This document shows, piece after piece, positions 47,088-58,443 of a DNA stretch of 64,000 bases. The stretch covers positions 62,001 to 126,000 of the forward strand of contig NCSJ02000037.1 in assembly GCA_002812745.2 (NCBI GenBank), read 5' to 3'. Under the pieces are notes generated by a model. That model ran no database searches. It worked only from the letters and a program-made list of their open reading frames with translations, and was not told the origin of the DNA. The translations under genes were made by a program, and so were the position numbers. The stretch is from Scytalidium lignicola. Its lineage: Eukaryota > Ascomycota > Leotiomycetes. Each line of letters opens with the position of its first letter. The first letter of the stretch is position 1.

Positions 47088-47605
47088 GTCGTTTTCTTCT
47101 TTTTTCCTGCATAACAGTCTGTTTCACCTTCTCTTCGTGCTGCTATGCTAAACTTGACTTTAATTTTCCTGCATGTGTTGGGTTTCGGCGTTGGAGGATT
47201 TTATATACCCAAATTATGGTATCAGATCTGACTAGTTTTGAACGTTGGCTTTCTCGCTCCTACCACTTTCGTTCTCTTAATTCTATCGGTGGAGGGCAGG
47301 GGAAATGGAATGGGAAGAATGACTTATGGAATGCTCGTAGGTATAAATAGGCATTGCTGACAAAAAGAGCTCATAGCTACGTTACTTGGCATTTAAGCTA
47401 TCTGCCAGCGAAGGGCGCTGAGCAATTCAATACGATGGACTTATTATTACTTTTTCGCTATGTCTCATGCTGTGGTCGAGAAATTTTTGATATTCTGACG
47501 CCTTGATACCTCGATTCCGTTCTCCTATCCCGTTGAATTATTACCCATTACCATCAGAAACCTTTCCTCTCAATGGTCCCCTGGTTAACTAAGCCCTAGT
47601 TGATT
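47088..47605. other. Convergent 3' flanks, no gene seen
   Basis: Half a kilobase of AT-rich sequence after the coiled-coil gene and before the stop of the acidic ORF. No feature is recognised. Confidence 0.55.
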
Positions 47606-48178
47606 TCATTCCCACCACTTTCTCACTTGATCTTCCTCTTCTGCTTCATCATCCATTTCACATTCCGCCTCGCAATCCTCCCAATCTTCTCTACCACCCT
47701 TACTGTCTTCACCGTCCTCATCTTCACCATCACCGTCCCCTCTTTTTCCTTCTCCACCCTCATTTCCCTCCTCCATTCCTCCGGAATCACCAGCATCATT
47801 CTCAACAATAACCCAACTGCTAAGCCTCGTCAAGCCTCGGGAAAGAAGCTGGGTATCCAGAAGCTCGTAGGTAGTTATATCGGAATCTTGGGATGTTGTA
47901 AAGGGTGTGTCAGATGATTGAATTGCTTTTCCATCTTCATCTCCTGCTTTTCCTTCTGATGATTGTCGTGGTTTCTCCAGTCGTTGATGCCGATGCTCTT
48001 TGTTCTGCTTTCCTTCTCCTTCTCCTTCTCCTTTCTCCATCTCATTATTCTTCTGGGCAAATGGACGCAAGAGTTCAAGTTCCTCCACAACCTTCATCAC
48101 CTCATTATCTTTCTTTTCCCTTTCTTCGTTATGATTCTCATTACCGTCGTGACTGTTCGTCGTGATTATTCCAGACAT
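47606..48178 (-). CDS. Acidic low-complexity hypothetical protein
   Basis: A single-exon minus-strand frame of 190 residues from the ATG at 48178 (MSGIITTNSHDGNE). It is very rich in Glu, Gly, Asp and Lys, with repeated GEGEGEG and DGEDEDGED stretches. The one non-repetitive part is central (DSDITTYELLDTQLLSRGL and following residues WVIVENDAG), which reads like real protein. No domain, signal peptide or membrane segment. Low-complexity purine-rich DNA easily yields long ORFs, so a chance frame is a real alternative; the balanced central segment is the main reason to keep it. Confidence 0.45.
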   Translation of the reverse strand: MSGIITTNSHDGNENHNEEREKKDNEVMKVVEELELLRPFAQKNNEMEKGEGEGEGKQNKEHRHQRLEKPRQSSEGKAGDEDGKAIQSSDTPFTTSQDSDITTYELLDTQLLSRGLTRLSSWVIVENDAGDSGGMEEGNEGGEGKRGDGDGEDEDGEDSKGGREDWEDCEAECEMDDEAEEEDQVRKWWE

Positions 48179-49134
48179 GGTTCAGGAATCGTTCTATTTC
48201 CGTTTCCTTTCTGTATGCAAATTTTGACCTTGTTCAGGTTTGGGATATTTGGTTGAAACCGGTGATGGAAGAGCGCCGAGCATTGGGTCGGTTTGAGAGG
48301 CTGGCCCTACCTTTTTGCTCTCTCGCACATGTGCCTTTGTATATAGGAGACGACGGGGGCAAGGTGTCGTCTTGGATAAGGGGATGCGTGCATGTGCATT
48401 GTGTTGCTGTTGTACGTCTGGATTTCAACATCTAACTTACACTAGTTGCCTACCTTGTGGGCACCTGTCTATCAAGGTGAATCAAGACCCTAGAAAACGG
48501 ATGAGACGGACGATTTTTTTATTGAAAACAACTAGAAAGGAAGGTTCTTTTTAGAGTTACTACTTATTTTGATAATAGGAAGATGCGATTCGCTAGGGAA
48601 GGATAAGGTATTTAGAGATAAATGATATCCATTGACTAAACGGGAAAGCACTAACTGGAAAGAACTTCACACCTCATCTCTTGACCACTTAATGGATAGG
48701 GCGAGATTATCTATACATTTATTTCACTACACTGCAAATCAATTTGGAATAAAGAATTTTGACGTGGATATCCGAAATACAGTTGCTGCAAGCTAGCAGT
48801 GAAGGAATATTACCACCCGGCTGTGTAAAATAAGACGCCCCTCCTGAGAAGCCCAAAGCTTGCGCCTACCCTGCTTCTCTCCAATGCCTAGTAAAAACAA
48901 AAACCTCCTCCTGTCTCACAACAGGGAATAGTTAGACGCCATGCAATGATGCCGAATTAAAAGAAAAANGAAACAGGTAACCAGATCCATATCTGGAGTC
49001 CATTCACAAAGTACAGAACGCACGTCAACCTCATCCAAGAGAACGCCATAAAACCTGAAACGTCATTTCGTGCAATCATAACGGGGTTGAGATGAACTAG
49101 TTGGAGAGAACTGCTGGACAGAGAAAGCATATCT
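48179..49134. other. Intergenic, no gene seen
   Basis: Upstream of the acidic ORF and downstream of the mbp1 stop. One N at 48969 follows an A-run. Short ORFs in this stretch have no support. Confidence 0.55.
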
Positions 49135-51307
49135 CTAATCATCAGCAACGATAATCTCACCTTCCCGGTCCCTCTGATCAGCCTCAAGCTGCTCAATCAA
49201 ATCATCAAGATCCTGATTCATTAGTTGATCAGTTCCAACACAATGACTGACAATCCTCCTATATTTCTCTCCCTTTTCACCAGCACCAGCCATGCTTAAG
49301 GCATTCCTGTACTGACTAACGAGATTTTGTCTGTTTATCTGCTCTTCATTCAATATTTGTGCAAGCCTCAGTCTTTCTTCCGGACTGTCATCTGCTACAT
49401 AGCCATTCATCTTCGTCTCTTCTTGTTCAACAAGGCTCAAGAGCTCAATTTGTTGACGTCGCTCAATTACGCTGGTGATTTCTGCTTCAAGTGTGGCAAG
49501 CTCAGCAGCGTCGACGGCTTCGGCAGCTTCGTCTTCTTCCGTCTTGCCCAGATTTTGGGTTTGCTCTCGGATAGTGGCAAGCTCTATTTGTGTACTGTTG
49601 AGAATACGTTTAGCCTCTTTTTCGGAATTGTCCTTGTCAACAAGTTCCTCGTCAAAGGAACGAGCAAGAGCTTGGAACTTTTCAAGAACCATAGGTGTGA
49701 TCTTAGATTCTACAGACATCGCTGCCTCAGAATGGTGAGCAATTGTATGATGGGATATGTCACGGGGAATGGCGTCGTAAACGGATATGTGCCGTTCTGA
49801 TTGCGGAACATATGGTGAGGATGAAGCCTGATGACGCTCAAACTTTCTGTTTTCGTTTAAAACCTGAATAGCCTCTTCAGTCGTAATTCCTTCATGGTTG
49901 ACAATATCTACTGAAGCACCACGACCCATAAGAGCTCTAATACACTTCCGAGCCTTCCACTTAGCGGCAATGTGAACTGCAGTGTTACCGTCGATATCCT
50001 GGGCATCTAGGAGACGTTGTATATGATCTGGCTCTAGGGTTTCTTGCATTTTGTTGAGGATGATATCAAGATAGTAGCGGGCACATTGGTGCTTTTGACG
50101 ACTAGATGTCATCATGGCAGCATGATGAAGGACGGTAGCTTGACAGTAGTCAGTAGCATCAATTGTGCCAATCAGCTCGTTGACAACTGCAGGCATTGTT
50201 TGTTTGTCCATGCAGTTGGTAAACAGGACAGCGCGCATGAGCGGAGTTTCTCCTCGGATATTTTGAAAGGCTAGATTGGCCCCAAATCTCTTCAATACCT
50301 TCATTATTTCAACATCACCCATTGAAGCTGCCCAATGCATGGCAGAATGCCCATCTTGGTCAATGATCCAATCTGGCTGAAAATTGGGTGGCGGTTCCGG
50401 CTTGGGGATATTTTCGGAGTCATGAGATAGCATAAAGTAATCGAGAAGTTCATCTGCAAAGATTACATGCGCCTGCTGGGTACTGGTTTGTACTATATCT
50501 TCACGTTTACGCTTCCGATGACCAGTAGATTGCTGAGACATGTCATAGCGATCATCCTCATCAATGAAAGAGGCTGATACAACAGTTGTATCATCACGTA
50601 CGCTTTCATCATCGTTAAGTTGAGAGCTGATATTATCGTAATTATCGTCTATTCGTGAAGCTGCATTTTTTGTTAAAATTTTCTTTATGAGCAAGGGCGT
50701 AAAGCGTTAGAGCATGACATACCATTTGTCCATTTTGGAACAGCAGGCTTTTTAGGCGCCTTTGGTTTGTTGGTAGTATGCTTTGGTGCAGGTGGTGGGC
50801 TTAGATTGCCGGGCGTGAACTCAAAGATAGTCCTCAGTTTTTCGAACACACCATTCCGTTGTGCAAGTGCTTGACCCTGTTCCAAAGGAATCCAGGTGCC
50901 TTACAAATGTTAGAATCCGTCTAGCAGCACAATTGATCAAAGATCTACCTTGGTATTTGCCATATCCACCTTGGACTTTCTCATGCATTTCCTTCTGAAC
51001 TTCTCGCTCTAGAATTCGGGTTCTCGCAGGCTTATCGTATCCAGCAGCTTTCAGGATATGTGTCGCATTGATCCAATCATCATGGCGACGACGCATAACT
51101 GCATATCCAATTAGAAGGTGCAATTCTCAATCAGAAGATCATATAAACTGAGATATACCATGCTCTTTCAGACCCTCGCCAAACTGGAATTCATATACGG
51201 GAATCTGTGCAATCATCAGCTACAACCCCGGGAAAGAGGCATATATCATAGAAACCGACATTACTATAGGTAGCGGTGTAAACACCGGGGGCTGTAGGCT
51301 TGACCAT
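49135..51307 (-). CDS. mbp1: APSES/KilA-N cell-cycle transcription factor, Mbp1/Res type
   Basis: Minus-strand exons 51307-51260, 51204-51159, 51098-50949, 50899-50723 and 50660-49135 give 648 residues. The N-terminus [15 protein letters not shown] leads into the APSES DNA-binding domain ([64 protein letters not shown]). Two ankyrin blocks follow ([20 protein letters not shown] and [17 protein letters not shown]), then a Glu-rich coiled coil and a helical C-terminus for partner binding. This is the MBF DNA-binding subunit that drives G1/S genes through ACGCGT boxes. The first intron uses an unusual GTCGGT donor, chosen because it alone restores the family sequence [13 protein letters not shown]. 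Introns are 49-62 bp. Three ACGCG cores lie 213-240 bp upstream of the start, suggesting autoregulation. Confidence 0.94.
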
Positions 51308-51954
51308 CTTGTCTTCTCAGATCAAGTCAAGTCCCAAGGCCTCGGTTTGCAAGGCGGCTATAGCCGCGGATAACACCGATGAGGTGATTGAAGAAAGTTG
51401 GAAAATAGCACGGTTTAATGCATCAATGTAATGAATTACCCAATACAAGTAGATGTATTGGTTAAGCAAAATTTTGAATGTTGAACTGCGAAAGTTACGA
51501 TGTGGTAAGGTTGAGGAAGACGCGCGAGCGACGCGAAACGTGTAAGACGCGCTTTGAAAATCAATTTAAGAGTGGCGCCTCAGGCAGTTAGAAACAACCC
51601 GGTTCTAGGTTCTAGGTTCACTTTTGAGGTTCTTACTCGTGAGGGTAGAGAAATATTTAGATATGTGATAAATATAAGAGTGTGTTGCGGATTAAATTGC
51701 AAAACCATATTCATAAGAATGAATGGTTAAATGCTGACCTATGATGCTAAGAAAGACCCGTTTACCCCAGTTTAATGGAAATATAATGAGAGATCCTTCG
51801 GATGAGGACTGGGATCTCATGAGACGTCCTGTAAATGCCCAAACCCATACGCCAGATCTTACAATTTAAAATAGCCCCCAATACCCCTGAGGGTTAGTTA
51901 CCAATGTAGGCCCAAATACAACATACAACCGGGACTGAGCATGGCACGCCATGC
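51308..51954. promoter_or_regulatory. Promoter of mbp1 and 3' flank of the transporter gene
   Basis: Both flanking genes are on the minus strand, so this gap is upstream of mbp1. It contains a cluster of three ACGCG words (annotated separately) and a repeated GGTTCTAGGTTCTAGGTTC near 51600-51619. No gene is seen. Confidence 0.6.
51520..51552. promoter_or_regulatory. Cluster of three ACGCG cores upstream of mbp1
   Basis: ACGCGC at 51520-51525, ACGCGA at 51531-51536 (extended to ACGCGAAA, a hybrid of MCB and SCB sites) and ACGCGC at 51547-51552 lie 213-240 bp upstream of the mbp1 ATG. These are five-base cores of the MBF site in three of three positions; binding is inferred. Confidence 0.55.
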
Positions 51955-53623
51955 CTAGTCATCCCCTTTATCACTATCCGAGTCCACCAAGTCTATTTGC
52001 TTTTTGATTCTCTCCTGCATCATCTCTCTGTAAGTACTCCAAGACAATAGTAAAAATGCTGCAATAATAAGTAAGCCACCCAGAATAGCTGCAGGATTCA
52101 AAGGAACTCCGGTCCAGGCCCAATCTACTATCGCAACGAGGAAGATTGTTAGAAGTGCAGCAACGCTGCTGAGGACTGGACTTGTCAGACTGATGAGGAC
52201 GAGGAAGCTGCCAGAGAAGACGGCGTTTGAGATAACGGAGATGCAGAGGAGGTAAGCCGCTTCTCCGCGCGGAAGCTCGAATTTCTCGATGCCCAGAACG
52301 TGAAGAATCGGGAGAGGAATCCAGAGTACCAAAAGCGTGAATGACCCTATTAAGGATCCGAACGTATTGGCGAATATCATTCCTCGTCCCGGACTCGTTC
52401 CTTCTGGTGGACATGCAAGTCTCTTATATAGCACCTCGTAGAACCCGTAAAGCACACTGCCAACCCCAATAATTAAATTCCCGAGCACGCGATTGCTTGC
52501 TTCTTCCTCTTCGCCCGTTGGGCCTCCACCAACGGAGCCACCTGACTTTCCTCCATGTTTCGTGGGGGTAGCATCTCCGTATGCAACAATTAAAACACCT
52601 ATGATGGCTACCACAACTGCCAAAGATTTATCTAATCGAAGCTTCTCTTTCAAGATAGGAACACTGAATGCATATGCGAAGAAAGCAGAGCAGTTATAAA
52701 TAGCAGTAAGATCCGACGGCGACGTCATGTTGACTGCAACGTACCATGATCCGCCAGCAACAGTGAGAGCACAAGTGACGAATGCCGTCATTCGAAGCAT
52801 GTACGGTACTGGAGATTGCTGTAATCGTGGAACAACCAACTCTTGTGTTTCCACCATCTGTGCTGTTGTTCGGACAAGGTAAACGTGTCTTCTCCAGAAT
52901 GTCTCCCAAGGCATATTCCATTTCTGTAGCCGAAGGATCAGGAGTTGGAAAGGCCACAGTAACGACCATGATCCATGAGTAAGATATCTGGAGCTGTCAG
53001 CTGCGATAAGGGGAGTTGAAAGGCCATTACACTTACAGCATACAATATGCCTTATCCCACTTTAGCTCATGTTGAATATAGACCGCCGTCTCGGTTTGGA
53101 TGACGAAACTAATCAAACTAAGAGTCAAAAAGAAGGCAGCGTATGTGTATTTTTTCCTCGTGGCTAGCTTTGCCTGCGTATCCGGGCTCCGGCTGCGCAG
53201 AGTTGACCGTCTTGTAGACAAATCTGATCGCCCAGGGTTGGCAATGGAGGAATTGTATCCCGTCCTTCCTCTTTCGTAATCTTCGTCACTATCCCGGGCC
53301 TTGGGTAGAAGTGGTTGGTGAGAGCGGCCGTCCTGAGGCCGATGCAAAGGTGGTCGATTGCCCATGTCGTTGTCGTTGTCCGAGTCCTCGTCCGAATCTG
53401 CGTTGGGACCTACGAGAGTGTCGTCGTGGAGGTGTCGTGCCCTGGTTGTATTGCTGGGGCTGATGGACTTCGGTAAGCCTTGCGTCGGTGGTGGATCGAA
53501 GGCTACAGCGGGCGCAGTGCTGGATGTTCTGGAGGACGACCGTGATGGTGTTGAGGAAGCATTTATTATCGAACGTGATCCGGGTGCGTCGATCAATCCT
53601 TCTTCGTGACCCCTTTGAGACAT
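51955..53623 (-). CDS. Drug/metabolite-superfamily transporter (SLC35F/Thi74-like)
   Basis: Minus-strand exons 53623-53037 and 52987-51955 give 539 residues, joined by a 49-bp intron (donor GTAAGT, acceptor CTCCAG). About 155 N-terminal residues are Ser/Asp-rich and cytosolic. Around ten transmembrane helices follow, the first at YAAFFLTLSLISFVIQTETA. The second half repeats the EamA-type pattern, e.g. LTAIYNCSAFFAYAFSVPIL with KEKLRLDKSLAVVVAIIGVL, and later SVAALLTIFLVAIVDWAWTG. The layout matches vacuolar SLC35F5/Thi74-like carriers of yeast and filamentous fungi. The substrate is unknown. A Gly-rich cytosolic loop (KSGGSVGGG) separates the two halves, and an acidic tail SDSDKGDD ends the protein. 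It is divergent from the aldo-keto reductase gene. Confidence 0.88.
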
Positions 53624-54302
53624 TCAAGCGATTAGCTGGGGGAATGGGAGCCGTCCTGATAATAACGAGTAAGGCTGTGTGGTTTGCTGGGCGCCCTCTA
53701 CAGAATGTGCAGATGTGGAGCGCAGGCGATGGATTCCCGCGCATTTGGCCCTGAAACATCGTCATCTGCCTAACTGCAACTGGCCGCCCCCATTATTTCG
53801 GGCCCCTGGTGCAAATCAATCACGTGAGGTGCTACCAAAACCTGCAAAACTCGTTTTTTTATGTTACATTTGAACTGAGGAAAACGTGGGAAGCATCAAG
53901 AAGTAATACGGACAGCAGTAGCCTCACTGCCACAACTGCGTCTTTCAAAGGCTCGGGTGCTGTGTTAGGAAGAATACGACTGCTGCTATCCGTATTGAGC
54001 AATGAAATCCTTTTTTAACCCCAATTAACTTATTGCTTTGTTGAATGGAAAATACTTCGCCCAAAGATTTGCCATGTGGCGTTTTTAAAGTTCCCTTCTA
54101 TGGTACCGTAGCACTTTGCCAGTACAGCAACCCCTCCAATAGTACCAATAGTGGGGTTCCTTGCGCGGGATTGATAAAGATGTCGTCACTACGTTCATTG
54201 ACTGCGTGATTCTTGAAGGCCATCTTCAACTCTGTCTAGCCATTTAATCTTCTAGATCTCCTTGATTTTAGATCAAGAAAGGAATCACGAGCTACTACAA
54301 CA
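53624..54302. promoter_or_regulatory. Divergent promoter transporter / aldo-keto reductase
   Basis: About 680 bp shared by two divergent genes, containing GGTACCGTA and CCAGTACAG words near 54101-54126. No stress-factor site is strong enough to call. Confidence 0.5.
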
Positions 54303-55462
54303 ATGCCTCTCGTAATCCCTGGCAAGCCAAGAATTATCTTGGGTCTAATGACCTTTGGGCCCGACCCCGAAAGCGGCGCCCGTATCACGTCCTTGGACGA
54401 ATACAACAAGATCCTCGATAAATTCCAAGCCGAAGGTTACAATGAAGTAGACACCGCCCGTATTTATGTTGGTGGCAAGCAGGAGGCGTTTACGAGGGAT
54501 GCAAAATGGAAGGATAGGGGACTGACCATAGCTACCAAGTTGTTTTCACGGGACCCAGGAACACACAAGCCAGAGGCTGTTGTCGCGGGGTTGGAGACGA
54601 GCTTGAAGGAATTGGGAACTGACTGTGTGGATATCTTTTATTTACACGCTCCTGTAAGTTTCCCCGTGCTGTGCTTGCAAACCTCAAGGTCGAAGACTAA
54701 TGCATTGATTGATGTATAGGATCGTTCAGTACCTTTCGCAGAGACGCTTGAAGCTGTAGATAAACTACACAAGCAGTAAGTTGAGTCTAGATTTCTCAAG
54801 AAAATAAGAATAATCCAACTGTACCTCCTTGCAGAGGCAAATTTGTCCAGTTCGGTCTTTCCAACTTCACAGCCTTTGAAGTTGCCGAGATAGTGATGAC
54901 CTGCAAGTACAACAACTGGGTACGCCCCACGATCTACCAAGCAATGTACAACTGCATAACACGCTCTATCGAATCCGAACTCATCCCGGCCTGTCGTCGC
55001 TACGGTCTTGATATAGTCATCTACAACCCTATCGCAGGTGGTCTCTTCAGCGGAAAGTACAAGACCGTTGATGTGCCTCCTGAAGGACGATTCAGTGATA
55101 CCACGAAAACAGGGTCAATGTACCGGAAGAGATATTTCAAGGACACCACATTCGAGGCCTTAAGCGTTATTGAGCCGGTCGTGCAGAAGCATGGATTGAC
55201 ACTGATTGAAACGGCGCTGAGATGGGTCCATCACCACAGTGCCTTGAAGATCGATGATGGAAATGATGGCATCATCATCGGTGTTAGCAACTACCAGCAA
55301 CTAGAGGGCAATTTGAAGGACCTTGAGAAGGGACCATTACCTGAGGAGGTGTTGCAAACTCTAGATAAGGCTTGGCTACTTGCTAAAGCTAAGACACCGG
55401 ACTACTGGCATAAGGAGTTGAAATACACTTACGATACTAGGAAGGCACTATTTGGTCTCTAA
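54303..55462 (+). CDS. Aldo-keto reductase, AKR7 (aflatoxin-aldehyde reductase) type
   Basis: Exons 54303-54653, 54720-54775 and 54835-55462 give 344 residues; introns are 66 and 59 bp with GTAAGT donors. The catalytic tetrad is complete: Asp50 and Tyr55 in NEVDTARIY, Lys79 in TIATKLF, and His115 in DIFYLHAP. Later blocks GKFVQFGLSNF, PTIYQAMYNCITR and IVIYNPIAGGLFSGKY are those of the AKR7 and Yeast Aad-like NADPH-dependent reductases that reduce dialdehydes and other carbonyls. The C-terminal nicotinamide-binding region has GIIIGVSNYQQLEGNL. The length is normal for the family. It stands alone next to a transporter and there is no sign of a biosynthetic cluster, so a housekeeping detoxification role is most likely. 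Confidence 0.93.
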
Positions 55463-55794
55463 GCTTTGCCGCCAACTCCAGTTTTGGGCAGAAATAGACC
55501 GGTTCTCACAGGTGGCCGTCTGAGAAATTTACCGCATGAAAGAAACAGTCATTAAGAACAGATATATAAATGATCTTATGATACCAACCCAAGATACTCG
55601 AATAAAAAGATTCCAAACATGCTATATTCCAATTTTTTTTTTGTCGAACAGGGATATCATGTTGAATGAATAGAGAATCACCTTTGGATCTTACATTACA
55701 CACTTATGCCGCATCTATACCCAAGTTCCACTTAACACCTCAAGCTTCCGATCAAGTAATACATAGAATTTATGGTTCCCCTGGCCCAATCTTA
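55463..55794. other. 3' flank of the aldo-keto reductase gene
   Basis: About 330 bp, AT-rich, with a T-run near 55632. No gene is seen. Confidence 0.5.
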
Positions 55795-56409
55795 TCAGCT
55801 AACTGCCTCCACCAGCTTCAACCTTTTAATCATAGCGTCGTGGTCCATATTATTACCATCACTATGGCTGGCAAATCTACACTGCGGGCTATCACTTAAC
55901 CTCTTCAAGTTCTCCTTTCTTGTCTTTCCATATCCGCTAGGGATAATCTCCGCCTCCTTAAATATCCTATCCTTCATTTCATCCATATTCCCCAACGGAG
56001 GAAATTTACCAGTAACGAGACCTATAATCACATCCGTCAAGATCTGGGAAGAATTTACCTTTGAAAAGAAGTCAAGGGAGTTAGGTGAATATATTACGAC
56101 TAGAATATTAAAGGGGGGAGTTGGAGGGGGGGAGAACAATAATAAACTAGCTAGAATATTTAGCCTCTGTGTGATATCCTAGATCTAGTTGCTCTTTGGC
56201 AATTTCATTGACGGACTCGTCTTTTACAGTTGTGAGCTCTTCTTGAGTCTTGGTCTTGTCTTTCTTGTCAGGTGCGTGCTTGACGTCCAGTAGTTTCTGA
56301 GAACGTAGCAAAAATCCTAGGTTTAAGCAAATATATATATATGGGAAGTAATCTTTCAGGTGGATTGCCGACTGCTTACTACGCTTTGCTCCATGCCAGC
56401 ACGATCCAT
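55795..56409 (-). CDS. Small spliced hypothetical protein (115 or 59 residues)
   Basis: Two models share the ATG at 56409 and the first intron (donor GTAAGC, acceptor CTCAG; exons 56409-56380 and from 56296). Model A splices again at 56228 (donor GTAAAA) to 56043 (acceptor TTCCCAG preceded by a CTAAC branch site) and reads to 55795, giving 115 residues with a joint EELTT-ILTDVIIGL that looks natural. Model B reads through to a stop at 56147, giving a 59-residue Lys/Glu-rich peptide. The C-terminal part in model A contains FPPLGNMDEMKDRIF and CRFASHSDGNNMDHD, which looks like real protein. No family was recognised. The CTAAC and CCCAG signals favour model A. Confidence 0.45.
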
Positions 56410-57055
56410 TTTTAAGATGTTGGATTGTAAGATAAGAGGATAAGTTCAGGAACCGCCAAAATTGGGGTGGAAAGCCCCCGCTTCACCAGATTCTTCGGCT
56501 GGTGGTAGAGACAACTGCCGAATGATCCTCTCCACTCCCCGCAGCCTCAAGCTAGGCTGACTAGTTTGGTGTGCTGAATTATAGACTTATAGCTGTCATG
56601 AATGTGTCTCCATCCGAACAGGGGAACTGTTGCACCTGGCTGGGCCTTACCTTCATCATAGCTCTGCCGCTTTACGCCATTAGCCTCATGAGGGCCATTG
56701 GCACTGATGAGCTCGGCTTCATACCTATACCTAAGGCACTGCATTGGTAGAGAACCTGGTCGTGTGGAGTGAGGTTTCAGACGTCGAGTAAGTCGTTCGA
56801 CTCAGAGCTTTTTTCGTACAATATAGAGTCTGCGAATTCAAGATAGTAGTTGGATCTTGATGCTAATCAGGGTAGCAGCATTACTCGTACTCAAACGGGT
56901 GGCTCTTGTCTACTTGTCAATTACGACTACCTGGAAACGTGACGTCTTTCGAACTGGATATACTGAGCTATCTAGAGTAATTCCAACAAGCCCAGTTCCT
57001 CGCATTCTTATCTGAGTTGCCACGATTTTACGATTAAGTACCTCTAATATGTAAT
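56410..57055. other. Divergent intergenic region, no gene seen
   Basis: Upstream of both the small minus-strand gene and the F-box gene. No recognised element. Confidence 0.5.
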
Positions 57056-58443
57056 ATGAATTTTATAAGATCCGAAATGGCAACATCAACTCGGCATCCC
57101 ATATCAATCCAAGACTTACCGGATGAGATCCTAGCTGATATCTTCACCTACCTCGATTCTCCTCCCCCATCACCACCAAGACTCTACAAAGAGCCCAATT
57201 TCGAAGTTACTGATTCAACTTCCACAAGTCTGAAGGACATATCTCGCGTCTCATCCCGTTGGCGGCAGATAGCTTTACCTCTCCTTTTCAGACATGCTCG
57301 ACTTAAAGTCTGGGGGAACAAAATATCTCTTTTGCGGAGATCGACTATACATGAGTGGTTCTCGCCTCTCAGCGACTTCTTGACCAAAAAGTCACTAGGG
57401 CCTGTTGTCCTAAGCTTCACGCTCTGTGTAGAGAGTGATAGATCCTTACCAACAGCCCAGGAACGTCATTCTATGATTGAATTCTCCAATTTCTGGGAAT
57501 TTTTCTTTAAGATACTAGATCCAATTGATATTCTGATTGTTGCACCCGTCAGAGTCGTTGGAATAATTAGTGGTTGCCATGTTTCGATGCAAGATGCATT
57601 TTTCCTGGACTGCCCATACCATTACCTTCTGCTTCAACGAGAGATTTCTGATCCTCACTCCTCAATTCATAACGTATCACCAGTGCTTAATGCCTCTGAC
57701 ACGCAATCCGGTCCAAGTCACGATCCTTCTACGAGCCAAACTTCTAGCATCATTCATCATCTAGACAATCATACGACCACAAAGTCCACTTCCACAATCT
57801 TCACTATACGACCTTGGACTAAACTTCTTCTTAATGAAGGCTCTTTCATTAAAGCCTACAGCATGGACTCGTACTGGATGCGAGAACCACCTTCAGTATA
57901 CTCAACCAATTAAATTTACCCAGCCAACCTGCTAACATATCATAGATCCTCGACCACCTCCTTGGTGGCGCTGCTCACAACTACCCTGCCATCATCCCTG
58001 ATTCTATCCATACTCTGTCTTATATTGGAATATTTCCAATTGCTTCTCACTTCGCCATCATAACCCGTAACTTACCTATGATTGACCGTCTTTATGTACA
58101 ACTCGTTCCCCGCTCCGATATCCTCGAAAATCCATCCAAAATGGTCAACGTCGACTCTGAGGACCTTTGGATGGAGCGAAATACCTGCTACGCATTACTC
58201 ATGCGAGAAATGTTCAATGTACCCCCTACAGATAATTATAAACATTTAAAAGAATTCGAATCGGGCGATGCCGCGGATAGGGACTCTTGGCATATGGCGG
58301 TTGAGTATGTAAAAAGAGACGGGAATGGGTGGAAGGTTGCAGGCGACGGGGTTTTTGTTAAGAACCCCCAAGACATCAAAAGGAATCAGGAGAAGGACGA
58401 CCCAGATGACTCTCTATTGTTAGTTAAATTAAACCTACTTTGA
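57056..58443 (+). CDS. F-box protein
   Basis: Exons 57056-57895 and 57946-58443, with a 50-bp intron (GTATAC donor, GCTAAC branch site, CATAG acceptor), give 445 residues; a second Met seven codons in (MATSTRHP, 57077) may be the start and gives 438. An F-box lies near the N-terminus: ISIQDLPDEILADIFTYLD, a Pro-rich insert, then LKDISRVSSRWRQIALPLLF. The F-box recruits Skp1 and Cullin-1, so the protein is likely an SCF ubiquitin-ligase receptor. The remainder has no WD40 or LRR pattern that I can see; it contains a Ser/Thr/His-rich loop at about residues 220-250 and a mixed helical C-terminus. Such F-box proteins are numerous and fast-evolving in filamentous fungi, so the substrate cannot be inferred. 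Confidence 0.83.

Noticed and set aside
54303..55462. Aldo-keto reductase as part of a secondary-metabolite cluster
   Set aside because: Neighbours are a vacuolar-type transporter, a small gene and an F-box protein; no synthase or P450 is present.
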